NCBI RefSeq assembly: GCF_038050375.1 | Contig: NZ_CP150886.1 | Location: 2,831,318 to 2,895,317 of the forward strand | From: Okeanomitos corallinicola TIOX110 | GTDB lineage: Bacteria; Cyanobacteriota; Cyanobacteriia; Cyanobacteriales; Nostocaceae | DNA length: 64,000 nt | Direction: 5' to 3' | In this document: positions 7,290 through 15,840 of the stretch, one piece after another | Position numbering within the stretch: position 1 is the first letter of the stretch | Layout: the number at the start of each line of letters is the position of its first letter | Program-made: the position numbers and the translations under genes | The notes under the pieces: model-generated | The model's database searches: none | Told to the model about the DNA's origin: nothing | The model's input: the letters and a program-made list of their open reading frames with translations, nothing else

Positions 7290-9464
7290 ATGGCTGTAGG
7301 AATCGAAGAACAGGGTAGCAAGTTTATCACCACCGAAGCTATAAAAAATCAAGACGGAGAACAGAAAGTTTGGGATGCTGTCCGTGGTGCATTTGCGGAT
7401 AGAAACTGCATTGGATATTGGCGTTATCCCATCTTTTCCAAAGTAGGAGAAGTCAGAAAAGAACCGGATATATTAATAGTTGATCGAGAATTTGGTGTAG
7501 TTGTAATTACTATTAAATCTATCAATATTGACCAAATTACTAATATCAATAGTCAAAGTTGGCAATTAAAAAACAGTGATATTACAGAAATAAATCCCTA
7601 TCAAATAGCAGAACATCAACTGCGAGCATTAATATCTTACAGTGATCGAGAAACTGCACTATGGAGAAAAATCAATGGTAGAGCGATTATTGTATTACCC
7701 CAAATTACATTAGAACAGTGGCAACAAAAAGGCTTTGATAAATTACCAGATATTCCCCCAATTATTTTTCAAGATCAATTAGGGAAAGTTGGTTTAATAG
7801 AAAGTATTGAAAAAGCTAATATTATCATTCCCGGTGAAAATATTGAAGATAAAGATTGGGAATTGTTACTTTCAGTAGTTGGTGGTACTCCTGTCTTGCG
7901 TAAACCACCCCGTGATAAAGTTTCTACTACAGGAAAAACCCGTTCTGCTGTGATTGATAGTCTAAGAGAAAGACTTTACGAAATAGATTTACAACAAGAA
8001 CATATTGGTAAAGAAATTCCCCCCGGTCCCCAACGTATTCGCGGTATTGCGGGTTCAGGAAAAACGGTTTTACTTTGCCAAAAAGCCGCGAGTATGCACT
8101 TAAAACATCCAGAATGGGATATTGCTTTAGTATTTTTTACCCGTTCATTATATGATTTAATGATTAGATTATTAGATCAATGGATACGGCGTTTTAGTTG
8201 TGGAGAAATGCACTATGATCCGAAAACTAATTTTAAATTACAAGTATTTCATGCTTGGGGTGCAAAAGAACAACCTGGTTTATATAGAACTATTTGCGAA
8301 TATCATGGTAAAAGACCAGGAACAGTACAAAACACTAAAGAAAGACAACCAAACCGGGGTTTAATAGATTTAAGTAAACGGCTTTTAGAAGAAATTAGTA
8401 TTGAACCAATGTTTGATGCAATTTTGATTGATGAAGGTCAAGATTTAGTAGCAGAAGATGATTTAAAATATGAAGATAAACAGGCAATTTATTGGTTAGC
8501 TTATCAAGCATTAAAACCAGTAAGTGAAGATAACCCAGAGGAAAAAAGACTAATTTGGGCGTATGATGAAGCACAAAGTTTAGATAGTTTGGTAGTTCCT
8601 AAAGCAAAAGAAATATTTGGGGAAAAATTAAGCAATCTTTTAAATAAACAACCCCAATATGCTGGAGGTATTAAACGTTCTGAAGTTATGCGTCGTTGTT
8701 ATCGGACTCCGGGACAAATTCTGACTGCTGCTCATGCAATGGGGATGGGTTTATTACGTCCTGAAGGAATGTTAACAGGAATTACAAATAAGGATGATTG
8801 GAATAGAATTGGTTATGAAGTAAAGGGAGATTTTCGCCGAGTTGGTAAACCGATAAGTATTCACAGAAAAGCTGAATTTTCACCAAACCCTATTCCTGAA
8901 TTGTGGGGAGAGCCGGTTTTAGAATTTGAAACTTATTCTTCTCGTGAAGCGGAAATGATGGCTTTATCTGAGAAGATTATGCACAATATTGTTCATGATG
9001 GACTCAACCCCAGTCGAGATATTTTAGTGTTGGTTTTAGGTTCACCTATGGAAGCAATGGAGTTAGAAACTGAAGTTGCAAGTTTCTTGATGGAACAGGA
9101 AATTGATGTTTATATTCCCACCGCTTTAAAGTTAAATGATTTAGTTTTTCAATATCCTCATAATGACCCTGATAAATTTTGGTGTGATGGTGGTGTAACG
9201 GTTTCTCGCATTACTCGCGCTAAGGGACATGAAGCAGATATGGTTTATGTGGTGGGTTTTGATCATGTTGCGAGAAATGAAAATGATGTCAATTTACGTA
9301 ACCAGTTATTTGTTGCGTTAACTAGGGCGAGGGGTTGGGCAAATTTAAGTGGTGTGGGTAATTATCCGATGTATGATGAGATGCGAAAGGTGATTGCTAG
9401 TGGTGAGAGTTTTACTTTTACTTATAAGCGTTCGCCTAAGCGGGATATTGGGGATGGGGATTGA
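7290..9464 (+). CDS. NERD-domain superfamily 1 (UvrD/Rep-like) DNA helicase
   Basis: The 724-residue protein begins with a NERD nuclease-related domain (about 20-130) and continues as a UvrD/Rep-type helicase. Walker A is GIAGSGKT (252-259), motif II is DEGQD (381-385), and the C-terminal motifs include TRAKGHEADMVYVVG and FVALTRARGW (motifs V and VI). The NERD fold keeps E24, D60 and K76, but the Glu of its E-x-K is Thr74 (VITIKS), so nuclease activity is doubtful. Such proteins unwind DNA in repair or phage restriction. Two hairpins follow the stop, so it is probably monocistronic. It lies in the accessory region with Uma2 and motor genes. Confidence 0.88.
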   Translation: MAVGIEEQGSKFITTEAIKNQDGEQKVWDAVRGAFADRNCIGYWRYPIFSKVGEVRKEPDILIVDREFGVVVITIKSINIDQITNINSQSWQLKNSDITEINPYQIAEHQLRALISYSDRETALWRKINGRAIIVLPQITLEQWQQKGFDKLPDIPPIIFQDQLGKVGLIESIEKANIIIPGENIEDKDWELLLSVVGGTPVLRKPPRDKVSTTGKTRSAVIDSLRERLYEIDLQQEHIGKEIPPGPQRIRGIAGSGKTVLLCQKAASMHLKHPEWDIALVFFTRSLYDLMIRLLDQWIRRFSCGEMHYDPKTNFKLQVFHAWGAKEQPGLYRTICEYHGKRPGTVQNTKERQPNRGLIDLSKRLLEEISIEPMFDAILIDEGQDLVAEDDLKYEDKQAIYWLAYQALKPVSEDNPEEKRLIWAYDEAQSLDSLVVPKAKEIFGEKLSNLLNKQPQYAGGIKRSEVMRRCYRTPGQILTAAHAMGMGLLRPEGMLTGITNKDDWNRIGYEVKGDFRRVGKPISIHRKAEFSPNPIPELWGEPVLEFETYSSREAEMMALSEKIMHNIVHDGLNPSRDILVLVLGSPMEAMELETEVASFLMEQEIDVYIPTALKLNDLVFQYPHNDPDKFWCDGGVTVSRITRAKGHEADMVYVVGFDHVARNENDVNLRNQLFVALTRARGWANLSGVGNYPMYDEMRKVIASGESFTFTYKRSPKRDIGDGD

Positions 9465-9485
9465 TATTTTATTAGTTAGATAGAG

Positions 9486-9547
9486 GACAGGGAATAAATT
9501 CCCTGTCTAAAAGCTCAAGTCGGTTAAAACCGACTATTTTTATTTTA
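9486..9547 (+). terminator. tandem hairpins ending the NERD-helicase transcript
   Basis: There are two perfect hairpins. The first has a 9-bp stem (9486-9494 with 9499-9507, loop TAAA). The second has an 8-bp stem AGTCGGTT/AACCGACT (9518-9535, 2-base spacer) followed directly by a T-rich tract. The second is a good intrinsic terminator. Confidence 0.75.
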
Positions 9548-9665
9548 TTTCTCTGCGTTCTCTGCGTCTCTGCGGTTCGTTATTCTTCCTTCCATATTCT
9601 GTGTAGAAATAAATTTTAAATGGTACAATATATACATATCTAGAAAACATAGTGAGAAATTTATT

Positions 9666-9878
9666 ATGCGAGAATATGACGATATTGTTCATGAACTGGA
9701 GCAAGTTAAAAAGCAATTAATTAATAATCAAAAACAATTGTTAGACATTTACGATGAATTATTTATTAAGAAAAAGCTAGAAAGTACCATTTCATTTGCT
9801 ATTCTTCGTGCTAGTATAGCTCTTTTCTTTATTGGATTATTTTTCTCCTTTTTCATTTCTTTACTTTTTAGACGTTGA
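9666..9878 (+). CDS. small coiled-coil membrane protein, hypothetical
   Basis: The 70-residue protein has a charged, heptad-like N-terminal half (residues 1-40, Glu/Lys/Gln rich) and one strongly hydrophobic helix (about 44-67), ending in Arg-Arg. I recognise no family. An ATG with an upstream A-rich spacer gives the start. It lies between repeat-containing spacers and has no operon partner. The protein would sit in the membrane with a short cytoplasmic coiled coil. Confidence 0.45.
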   Translation: MREYDDIVHELEQVKKQLINNQKQLLDIYDELFIKKKLESTISFAILRASIALFFIGLFFSFFISLLFRR

Positions 9879-10105
9879 CTCTAGTAATGTTGAAATTTCT
9901 CGTACCCATACTCTGTATAGGAATGAATTTTAAAGGTTCTAACTTTTGTAGATTCAGAGACACCCAATAACATTCCCAGCCTGGAAACGGGGAACGAGTT
10001 TAAACGTTTTCCTCTCTTTTCTCTGTGTTCTCTGCACCTCAAGTAATTAGTTAAAACAATGATAATTTATGATAGTTAAATAAATCAACATCAAAAAAAT
10101 CTACC
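9879..10105. repeat. spacer with dispersed cyanobacterial repeat sequence
   Basis: The sequence around 9905-9945 (ACTCTGTATAGGAATGAATTTTAAA) resembles the segment upstream of the preceding gene (about 9592-9622), and a CTCTGTGTTCTCTGC-type tract near 10020-10038 resembles 9545-9575. These look like copies of short dispersed repeats, not genes. Confidence 0.4.
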
Positions 10106-10723
10106 ATGCAAACATTCGCAGTCACAGAAACCATTACCACCATTGCTGAAGCTGAAAAAAGACTTAATTTAACTCGAAATCAATCCCCAGACTTTTTCAC
10201 AGAATGGAGTGATCAATTACCAGAATTAAATAACGATGATATCAAAAACTTAACAACTTTATGGCAACGTTATATTTATCATCGTTCCGGTGGACATTTA
10301 TTAGAAAGTACGGTAATTTTATTACTCGTTTCTCCACTGCTAACGATCGCTCGTTTATATGATCCACCTTTTAGAATTAAAGCACAAGAATCAATACAAA
10401 TTATAGTATCTGATAGTGAAGAAACCTTACAGGGAAGAATTGATATTTTAGTCTTAAAAGAAAGATTATGGATTATAGTTATAGAATCTAAAAAAACCAT
10501 GTTATCAGTTTGGTCAGCACTACCCCAAACTCTAGCTTATTTAATGGCTAATCCTAATCAAAATTATCCTGCTTTTGCGATGTTAACTAATGGTGATGAT
10601 ATAGTTTTTGTGAAAGTGGAAAATCAAAAATATGCAATTTCTAGAGTTTTTGCACCTTTTACTAATCAAAGTGAATTAGCAGTTGCTTGTCAGGTGTTGC
10701 GGAAAATAGCGGTAATAGTCTGA
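10106..10723 (+). CDS. HsdR N-terminal-like PD-(D/E)XK nuclease-fold protein
   Basis: This 205-residue protein resembles the N-terminal nuclease domain of type I restriction subunit R and stands alone without the translocase. The core motif is GRIDILVLKERLWIIVIESKK: an Asp, then a Glu-x-Lys (ESK) about 15 residues later, preceded by a helical region. The C-terminal part (TLAYLMANPNQNYPAFAMLTNGDD) is the usual extension. Stand-alone copies are common in cyanobacteria and their function is unknown. The start ATG follows an A-rich leader. Confidence 0.7.
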   Translation: MQTFAVTETITTIAEAEKRLNLTRNQSPDFFTEWSDQLPELNNDDIKNLTTLWQRYIYHRSGGHLLESTVILLLVSPLLTIARLYDPPFRIKAQESIQIIVSDSEETLQGRIDILVLKERLWIIVIESKKTMLSVWSALPQTLAYLMANPNQNYPAFAMLTNGDDIVFVKVENQKYAISRVFAPFTNQSELAVACQVLRKIAVIV

Positions 10724-10769
10724 ATTTATTTTATTATTAATATAGAAATAAAATAGGAAGCTACTAAAA

Positions 10770-10833
10770 ATGACTCAGGAATTAATAGACCTCAGAAACA
10801 TAATTTTACCGGGATATTGGTGATGGTGATTAA
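10770..10833 (+). pseudogene. possible gene remnants, including a copy of the NERD-helicase C terminus
   Basis: An ATG at 10770 begins a short frame (MTQELIDLRNIILPGYW) resembling the start of a cyanobacterial small-protein family, and it stops at once. In another frame 10810-10833 reads RDIGDGD-stop, the exact last seven residues of the NERD-helicase ending at 9464. The surrounding bases also match, so this looks like debris of duplicated sequence. The match is short. Confidence 0.35.
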
Positions 10834-10985
10834 TATTTAACAACTATTTTATATCTTCATTCCTCTATGTTTGGAGTGGTTTGTTTTAAAAACCATAGTT
10901 TATTATTTCATGTAAAGGCACAAAGGAAGAAAATGAAGTTACATTATCAAATAATCCGTGTTTATCTACTTACTTACATCTGCAT

Positions 10986-11579
10986 TTAAAAAATAGGTTG
11001 TAAATCTAAAATAAAACCTGGTAAAACATCTTCCCCAGATAAACTTTGCGGATTTTCTAATATTTCTACTGCTTGATTTTGACGATATATTTCTACTTGT
11101 TTATCTTTAGGATTTAACAACCAACCTAAACGCAAACCATTGTTAATATATTCCCGCATTTTGGCTTGTGTATCTGCTAAATCGTCACTTTCAGAAACTA
11201 ATTCAATCACAAAATCAGGACATAAAGGTAAAAACTTTTTTCTTTGTTCTGGTGTGAGTGCATCCCATCTTTCTATTTTAATCCAAGAGACATCAGGGGA
11301 ACGGGTAGAACCATTTGGTAATTTAAACCCTGTGGAAGAATCAAATGCTTTTCCTAAATTATTATTTCGATTCCAAAACCAAACTTGTCCACTTAACTCT
11401 AAATTTCTCTCTCCTGTTTCTCCTCCGGTGGGTGACATAACTATTAATTCCCCTTGATGTGATAATTCTAAACGTAAATCTTTGTTAGCGGCGACTATTT
11501 CTACAAATTCATCATCTGTGAATTTTAATGATTGGGGGATTTGTAAGGTTACAGAAGTCATGATTTTTACCTCTTGCAT
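10986..11579 (-). CDS. Uma2-family (DUF820) endonuclease-like protein
   Basis: The 197-residue protein is a typical full-length Uma2 member. It shows the N-terminal GELIVMSPTGGETGERN motif, SPDVSWIKIERW with the Asp, and PDFVIELVSESDDLADTQAKMREYI with the Glu and downstream Lys, matching the family PD-(D/E)XK pattern. MTSVTLQIP at residue 6 is an alternative start. It is the second Uma2 gene of the window and closer to the family consensus than the first. It is transcribed alone. Confidence 0.9.
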   Translation of the reverse strand: MQEVKIMTSVTLQIPQSLKFTDDEFVEIVAANKDLRLELSHQGELIVMSPTGGETGERNLELSGQVWFWNRNNNLGKAFDSSTGFKLPNGSTRSPDVSWIKIERWDALTPEQRKKFLPLCPDFVIELVSESDDLADTQAKMREYINNGLRLGWLLNPKDKQVEIYRQNQAVEILENPQSLSGEDVLPGFILDLQPIF

Positions 11580-11962
11580 ATTAGATATTATATCTCAGTA
11601 GGTTAGGTTGACGATAGGAAACCCAACTTCATATTTTCATTAAATTTAATTACAGTTTTTATTATTTTCTCACAAGTAAAAGAAGTAAATTTTTGACTTT
11701 ATTTATGCACAATATATACAGCACTTTTAGACTAAATGAGGTACACCAATTTTAGAAGGTCGTTTTAAAACTTAAAGTAGGGATAAAGCACAAGCTCAGT
11801 AGTGTGAAATTAAGCTAAATATGGCTTATCTGTTAGCTTCCACACCCGCCAGAAAATAAGGAACTGCCAAATAAAAAAATACCCAATTGCTTTGAGGGTA
11901 GGGGGTAGGAGGAGGAAAAATTTTTACCAATTACCCATTACCCATTACCCATTACTAATTAC
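11580..11962. repeat. intergenic region with dispersed repeats and an STRR tract
   Basis: There is no gene here. A GTAGGTTAGGTTGACG...AAACCCAAC palindrome-like repeat lies near 11597-11628. Near 11718-11757 is a segment of a kind common between cyanobacterial genes. At 11927-11964 is a CCCATTA heptanucleotide tandem repeat (STRR) that runs into the stop of the S1 gene. Confidence 0.55.
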
Positions 11963-12865
11963 CTATTCTGCGGCTTTATTGGCAGCGCGGTTTGCTCTTG
12001 CTTCGGCGGAATTCATTACTTCTGCCATATTTTCTAACAATTCCCCAGGATAGTTTTCTAAAACTCTGGTAGAAACAGCAACTCTACCTTTACCTTCGTC
12101 TAAGTCAATAATTACAGCCTTAATTTGTTGACCAACTGTAAAGACTTTATCTAAGGATTCAATGAATTTTTGGCTGATTTGTTTGATATGTAGTAAAGCA
12201 CTCATCCCATCTATTTCAACAAATACACCAAAGGGTTTGATACCTGTTATTTTTCCTTCGACTAATTGACCAACTTCTAATAAACTAAAACTGCTGGAAC
12301 GAGTGGCTAAACGTTGGGAAAGAATTAATTTTTTGGTGTTGCGATTAACTTCTAAAAAACCAACGGTGAGAGCTTGACCTTTTAATGCTTCTAGGTTTTC
12401 TCTTTCTACTAAATGCGATCGCGGAATGAATCCTCGTAATGCTAGAACTTCTACAGTTACACCACCTTTATTCACACCTGTTACTCGCACCTGCACAGTT
12501 TGAGAACCTTCCTGCATTTGTTCTAGTTTGTCCCAATTGTGTCTCAGTTCCAACTGTTTACGAGAAAGGGTAACTTGACCTTCAGCGTCCTGATCTCTGA
12601 TAATCAAAAACTCCAGATCCTCATTCATCGGTAACACTTCCGATAAATCAACAACTGGTCTCAAGGAAGCCTCATCACGGGGTAGAAAAGCTGACGATTT
12701 ACCACCAATATCAACATAAGCACCGTCATGGTCTAATTGGAATGCCTTACCATGTACTACTTGTCCTTTTTGAAATTGGTAATCGTGTTTTTCTAATGCT
12801 TTGGCAAAATCGTCCATTGAAAATGACGAATTGTCTGTTTGAGATAGTTTTGATTCGGAATTCAT
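11963..12865 (-). CDS. rpsA: 30S ribosomal protein S1 (three S1 repeats)
   Basis: The 300-residue protein contains three S1 RNA-binding domains (about 33-105, 119-187 and 200-272), the third being canonical (GQLVEGKITGIKPFGVFVEIDGMSALLHI). This is the short cyanobacterial S1 type, not the six-domain enterobacterial form. S1 delivers mRNA to the 30S subunit and matters in cyanobacteria because many genes lack a Shine-Dalgarno sequence. Relatives may carry more than one S1 gene; which paralogue this is cannot be told here. The Ala/Glu-rich tail (280-300) is normal. Confidence 0.9.
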   Translation of the reverse strand: MNSESKLSQTDNSSFSMDDFAKALEKHDYQFQKGQVVHGKAFQLDHDGAYVDIGGKSSAFLPRDEASLRPVVDLSEVLPMNEDLEFLIIRDQDAEGQVTLSRKQLELRHNWDKLEQMQEGSQTVQVRVTGVNKGGVTVEVLALRGFIPRSHLVERENLEALKGQALTVGFLEVNRNTKKLILSQRLATRSSSFSLLEVGQLVEGKITGIKPFGVFVEIDGMSALLHIKQISQKFIESLDKVFTVGQQIKAVIIDLDEGKGRVAVSTRVLENYPGELLENMAEVMNSAEARANRAANKAAE

Positions 12866-12930
12866 GACTTTGTGAAGGTAAATTGTTATTTGTTAGTAGT
12901 CGGTACTCAGTTGTTGTTGATGACTGACCA

Positions 12931-13686
12931 CTAATAAGATGGTGACAACAGTTGGCTAAACAGTTGTTGTACTTGTTCCCAAGCGTCAGCTGTCGCTTTA
13001 GGATTATAACTGCCACGGCGATCGCAGAAAAATCCGTGATCAGATCCATCGTAGCGAAACAGTTGATAAGAAATGTTGTGTTTTTGTAACTCGGTTTCTA
13101 TTTCATCTACCTGTTCCTGGGGAATACTCCCGTCATCCATACCGAAAAAGGCGTAAATAGTCCCGGAAATCTCTGGAGTACGGGTGATAGTGGGGTTTCC
13201 ACCTCCGGGTGTGCGAGTGGTAATTCCAGCCCCATAGAAGGATGCTGTGACTTGAATATCAGGGAGGGTAGCGGCTAAATAGGCGACATGACCACCAAAA
13301 CAAAAGCCAATACAACCAAAACTATTTTTTTTGATGTTGGGTAAGGTTTTTAAGTAGTCAATAGCTACTTGAATGTCACTCAACAGTTCTGAAGCGGTAG
13401 TTTCTGACCAGGCGTATTTTCTACCGACTTCGATATCTGCTGGGGTGTAACCAGTTTCAAAACCAGGTGCTTGACGTTGAAAAAGTGCTGGAGCGATCGC
13501 CACATACCCCAGTTTGGCAATTCTTTCCGTCACATCTCGGATATGAACATTGACCCCAAAAATCTCTTGTAAAACCACAATTCCTGGATAATTACCAGGT
13601 GCGGTTGGTTGTGCCAAATAAGCATCTATTTGACAATCATGTTGAGAAAGTTTAACTTTTGCCGTATTTATCGCTCGCTCTTTCAT
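12931..13686 (-). CDS. dienelactone hydrolase family protein
   Basis: The protein is an alpha/beta hydrolase of the dienelactone hydrolase type (251 residues from the chosen ATG at 13686; an ATG eight codons upstream is less likely). The nucleophile elbow is GFCFGG with Cys, and the Asp and His are plausible in FGMDDGSIP and GSDHGFF. The family pattern VVLQEIFGVNVHIRDVTERI is also present. The natural substrate in cyanobacteria is unknown. It lies 65 bases upstream of the S1 gene on the same strand. Confidence 0.9.
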   Translation of the reverse strand: MKERAINTAKVKLSQHDCQIDAYLAQPTAPGNYPGIVVLQEIFGVNVHIRDVTERIAKLGYVAIAPALFQRQAPGFETGYTPADIEVGRKYAWSETTASELLSDIQVAIDYLKTLPNIKKNSFGCIGFCFGGHVAYLAATLPDIQVTASFYGAGITTRTPGGGNPTITRTPEISGTIYAFFGMDDGSIPQEQVDEIETELQKHNISYQLFRYDGSDHGFFCDRRGSYNPKATADAWEQVQQLFSQLLSPSY

Positions 13687-13858
13687 AATAATTTTAGCGA
13701 AAATTATCAAATTCTTTGATATAACTATGCCAGTATGTTTTGGCTCTTTTCCAGTAAGTTATCAATTCACCCCAGAACAGTTCAACATTAATAATATATT
13801 TAACAGGTAGCATACACAGATAGTTAAGTGCAGCTACCAGTAATTAGGATAATTGGTA

Positions 13859-14845
13859 ATGATTCAATTCCGTATTCAGCCAGACAGTGAAATTCCCGCA
13901 TCTAGCCAACTATTTAATCAAATTCGCTTTGCGATCGCCTCCGGTCAATATTCCCCTGGTTATAAACTGCCTAGTACCAGGGCTTTAGCCATGCAAACCG
14001 GACTCCATCGTAATACAGTCAGCAAAGTTTACCGTCAGTTGGAAGACGAAGGATTTGTGGAAAGTCTTGCCGGTTCAGGAATTTATGTCCGTCCCCAAGG
14101 TCATGAAGGCGGTAGTAGGTTACAGTCTCCAATTCTCAAACAATACCCGGAAGCATACAAGGTAGTTCAAAAAACCTTAGATGAACTATTAAATCAAGGA
14201 TGTTCTCTCAACCAAGCCAGAGAATTATTTTTAGCAGAAGTTGACTGGCGTTTGCGTTGTAGCGCCAGAGTTTTGGTAGTTGTACCATCTCAAGATATTG
14301 GTGCTGGGGAATTAATGGGAGATGAATTGGAAGAATCCCTAGAAATTCCTGTGCAACTGGTAGTGACAGAAGAATTAGCAGCAGTTTTAGAACAAACAAC
14401 TTCCGCCACATTAGTCACCAGTAGATATTTTATCGGCGAAGTAGAGGCGATCGCCGCACCCAAAGCCGTCCGCGTTATTCCCCTCGATATTCACGACTAC
14501 GCTAAAGAACTAAATGTAGTTAAAAGCCTAGCTAAATCCAGTTGTATTGGTATTGTTAGTCTCAGTCCTGGTATTCTCCGCGCCACAGAAGTCATTCTAC
14601 ATGGTTTACGTGGTGACGAATTATTGGTGATGACTTCCCAACCCAAGGATGCTTATAAATTAAACGCTATAGTCAAGCGCTCAGAAATTATATTTTGCAC
14701 AGATCAAGTTAGTTATTCCATGGCACAAGCAGCTATACAAATGGTTGTGGAAGACTTAATTAGATCACCTAAACTAATTCGCTGCGGAAATTATATTGGT
14801 TCTCATTCTATTAATTTACTCAAGCGGGAACTTGGTTTAATTTGA
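13859..14845 (+). CDS. GntR-family transcriptional regulator
   Basis: The protein has an N-terminal winged-helix DNA-binding domain (about 3-75) with the GntR pattern (GQYSPGYKLPSTRALA, TVSKVYRQLEDEGFVES). It is followed by a 250-residue domain that is not the aminotransferase of MocR types and resembles the cyanobacterial GntR-like group. ATG at 13859 is preferred to the TTG two codons upstream. The gene diverges from the dienelactone hydrolase gene, which it could regulate, but no operator is evident. Confidence 0.88.
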   Translation: MIQFRIQPDSEIPASSQLFNQIRFAIASGQYSPGYKLPSTRALAMQTGLHRNTVSKVYRQLEDEGFVESLAGSGIYVRPQGHEGGSRLQSPILKQYPEAYKVVQKTLDELLNQGCSLNQARELFLAEVDWRLRCSARVLVVVPSQDIGAGELMGDELEESLEIPVQLVVTEELAAVLEQTTSATLVTSRYFIGEVEAIAAPKAVRVIPLDIHDYAKELNVVKSLAKSSCIGIVSLSPGILRATEVILHGLRGDELLVMTSQPKDAYKLNAIVKRSEIIFCTDQVSYSMAQAAIQMVVEDLIRSPKLIRCGNYIGSHSINLLKRELGLI

Positions 14846-14872
14846 GGGGGAGATGGGGAGAAAAAGATTTTG

Positions 14873-14908
14873 ACCAATTACCAATTACCCATTACCAATT
14901 AATTACCC
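14873..14908. repeat. STRR heptanucleotide tract
   Basis: Tandem variants of CCAATTA/CCCATTA fill the convergent junction. The stop codon and last residues of the downstream hydrolase gene (stop at 14899) fall inside the tract. Confidence 0.7.
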
Positions 14909-15735
14909 AAAAACTCCCACAGCTTCTGTAAATAAGTTTCTGCATCTTCCAACATCGGAAAATGTCCAGTTTTAGAAATAACAATAAATTCAACTTTGTT
15001 ATTTAATGAAGCTGCGTGTTCCCCCATTTTGGCAGGGATAATTTGATCATATTCCCCCGCCACCAGCAAAGTGGGTACAGTTAAATTAGCAAATTCCTGG
15101 GGCATTGTTTCCGCTTGTTCTTTGCTTACGGAAGTAAAAATTGTTCCCAACGCCGTATCATAATCAGCATCAATAAAATCTTGTAAAAAGGCTTGTCTTT
15201 CCGATTGAGGAATAGGACTATGTAAAAATCTAGCCATAAACATCCTATCCGCTAAGGGTATTTTCCCTAACCATTGCGGACGGAATTTAACTACTAAACC
15301 ACCAAATTTATAAAAAGCAGCAAAAGCTTTTTCGTCATATTCAAAAATCCCACTACAGGTTAAAATTCCCTTTTCTACCCTTTGGGGATAACGATTAAAA
15401 AATAAAGTTGCAACGGAAGCACCCATAGAATGGGCATTAATATAAACACGTGGAAGTTGCAGCGCATCTAACAAAGCTGCCAAATCTTCTGCGTATGCTG
15501 TTAATTCATAACTTAAATTACTGCCATCTGGTAGTTGAGCATGGGAGCGCCCAAAACCCCGCATATCATAAAGTAAGCAGTCAAATTCTGATGATAAAGC
15601 CTGGGCTGTAGTTTGCCAATATCTCGAAGAACCCGCCCAACCATGAACAAAAACCATCACAGGTTTTACCCCACTGGATGGTTCTTTTATCCACTCGTAA
15701 TAATGTTCAACACCCCGAACTTTTATATAAGACAT
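14899..15735 (-). CDS. alpha/beta-fold hydrolase
   Basis: The protein is 278 residues from ATG 15735 (MSYIKVRG). The open frame extends 35 codons further upstream, but that extension is translated repeat DNA and is unlikely to be real. The alpha/beta hydrolase hallmarks are the oxyanion loop VFVHGWAGSS, the nucleophile elbow NAHSMGAS (Ser), the Asp in AGEYDQIIP and the His in KTGHFPM. The substrate cannot be predicted. The gene follows clpX on the same strand after about 105 bases of repeat, so it may be read from the tig-clp direction. Confidence 0.88.
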   Translation of the reverse strand: MSYIKVRGVEHYYEWIKEPSSGVKPVMVFVHGWAGSSRYWQTTAQALSSEFDCLLYDMRGFGRSHAQLPDGSNLSYELTAYAEDLAALLDALQLPRVYINAHSMGASVATLFFNRYPQRVEKGILTCSGIFEYDEKAFAAFYKFGGLVVKFRPQWLGKIPLADRMFMARFLHSPIPQSERQAFLQDFIDADYDTALGTIFTSVSKEQAETMPQEFANLTVPTLLVAGEYDQIIPAKMGEHAASLNNKVEFIVISKTGHFPMLEDAETYLQKLWEFLGN

Positions 15736-15840
15736 AATTTTGAGGGAATAGGGAATAGGGAATAGGGAGAGGGGAAGATGGGGAGAGGTGGGAGAAAAAA
15801 GACTTTTACCAATACCCTCTTCCCTGTCACCTGTCCCCAA
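15736..15840. repeat. repeat-rich spacer (STRR-like) between clpX and the hydrolase
   Basis: GGGAATA and related heptamers are tandemly repeated, followed by CCTGTCACCTGTCC. The tract is open in one frame, which lengthens the apparent reading frame of the hydrolase. It is a repeat, not coding sequence. Confidence 0.6.

Noticed and set aside
12747-13049. 100-codon frame overlapping the S1 and dienelactone hydrolase genes
   Set aside because: It overlaps the 5' part of one real gene and the 3' part of another and has no family pattern.
15736-15840. 35-codon N-terminal extension of the alpha/beta hydrolase
   Set aside because: It is translated STRR; the family N terminus begins at MSYIKVRG.
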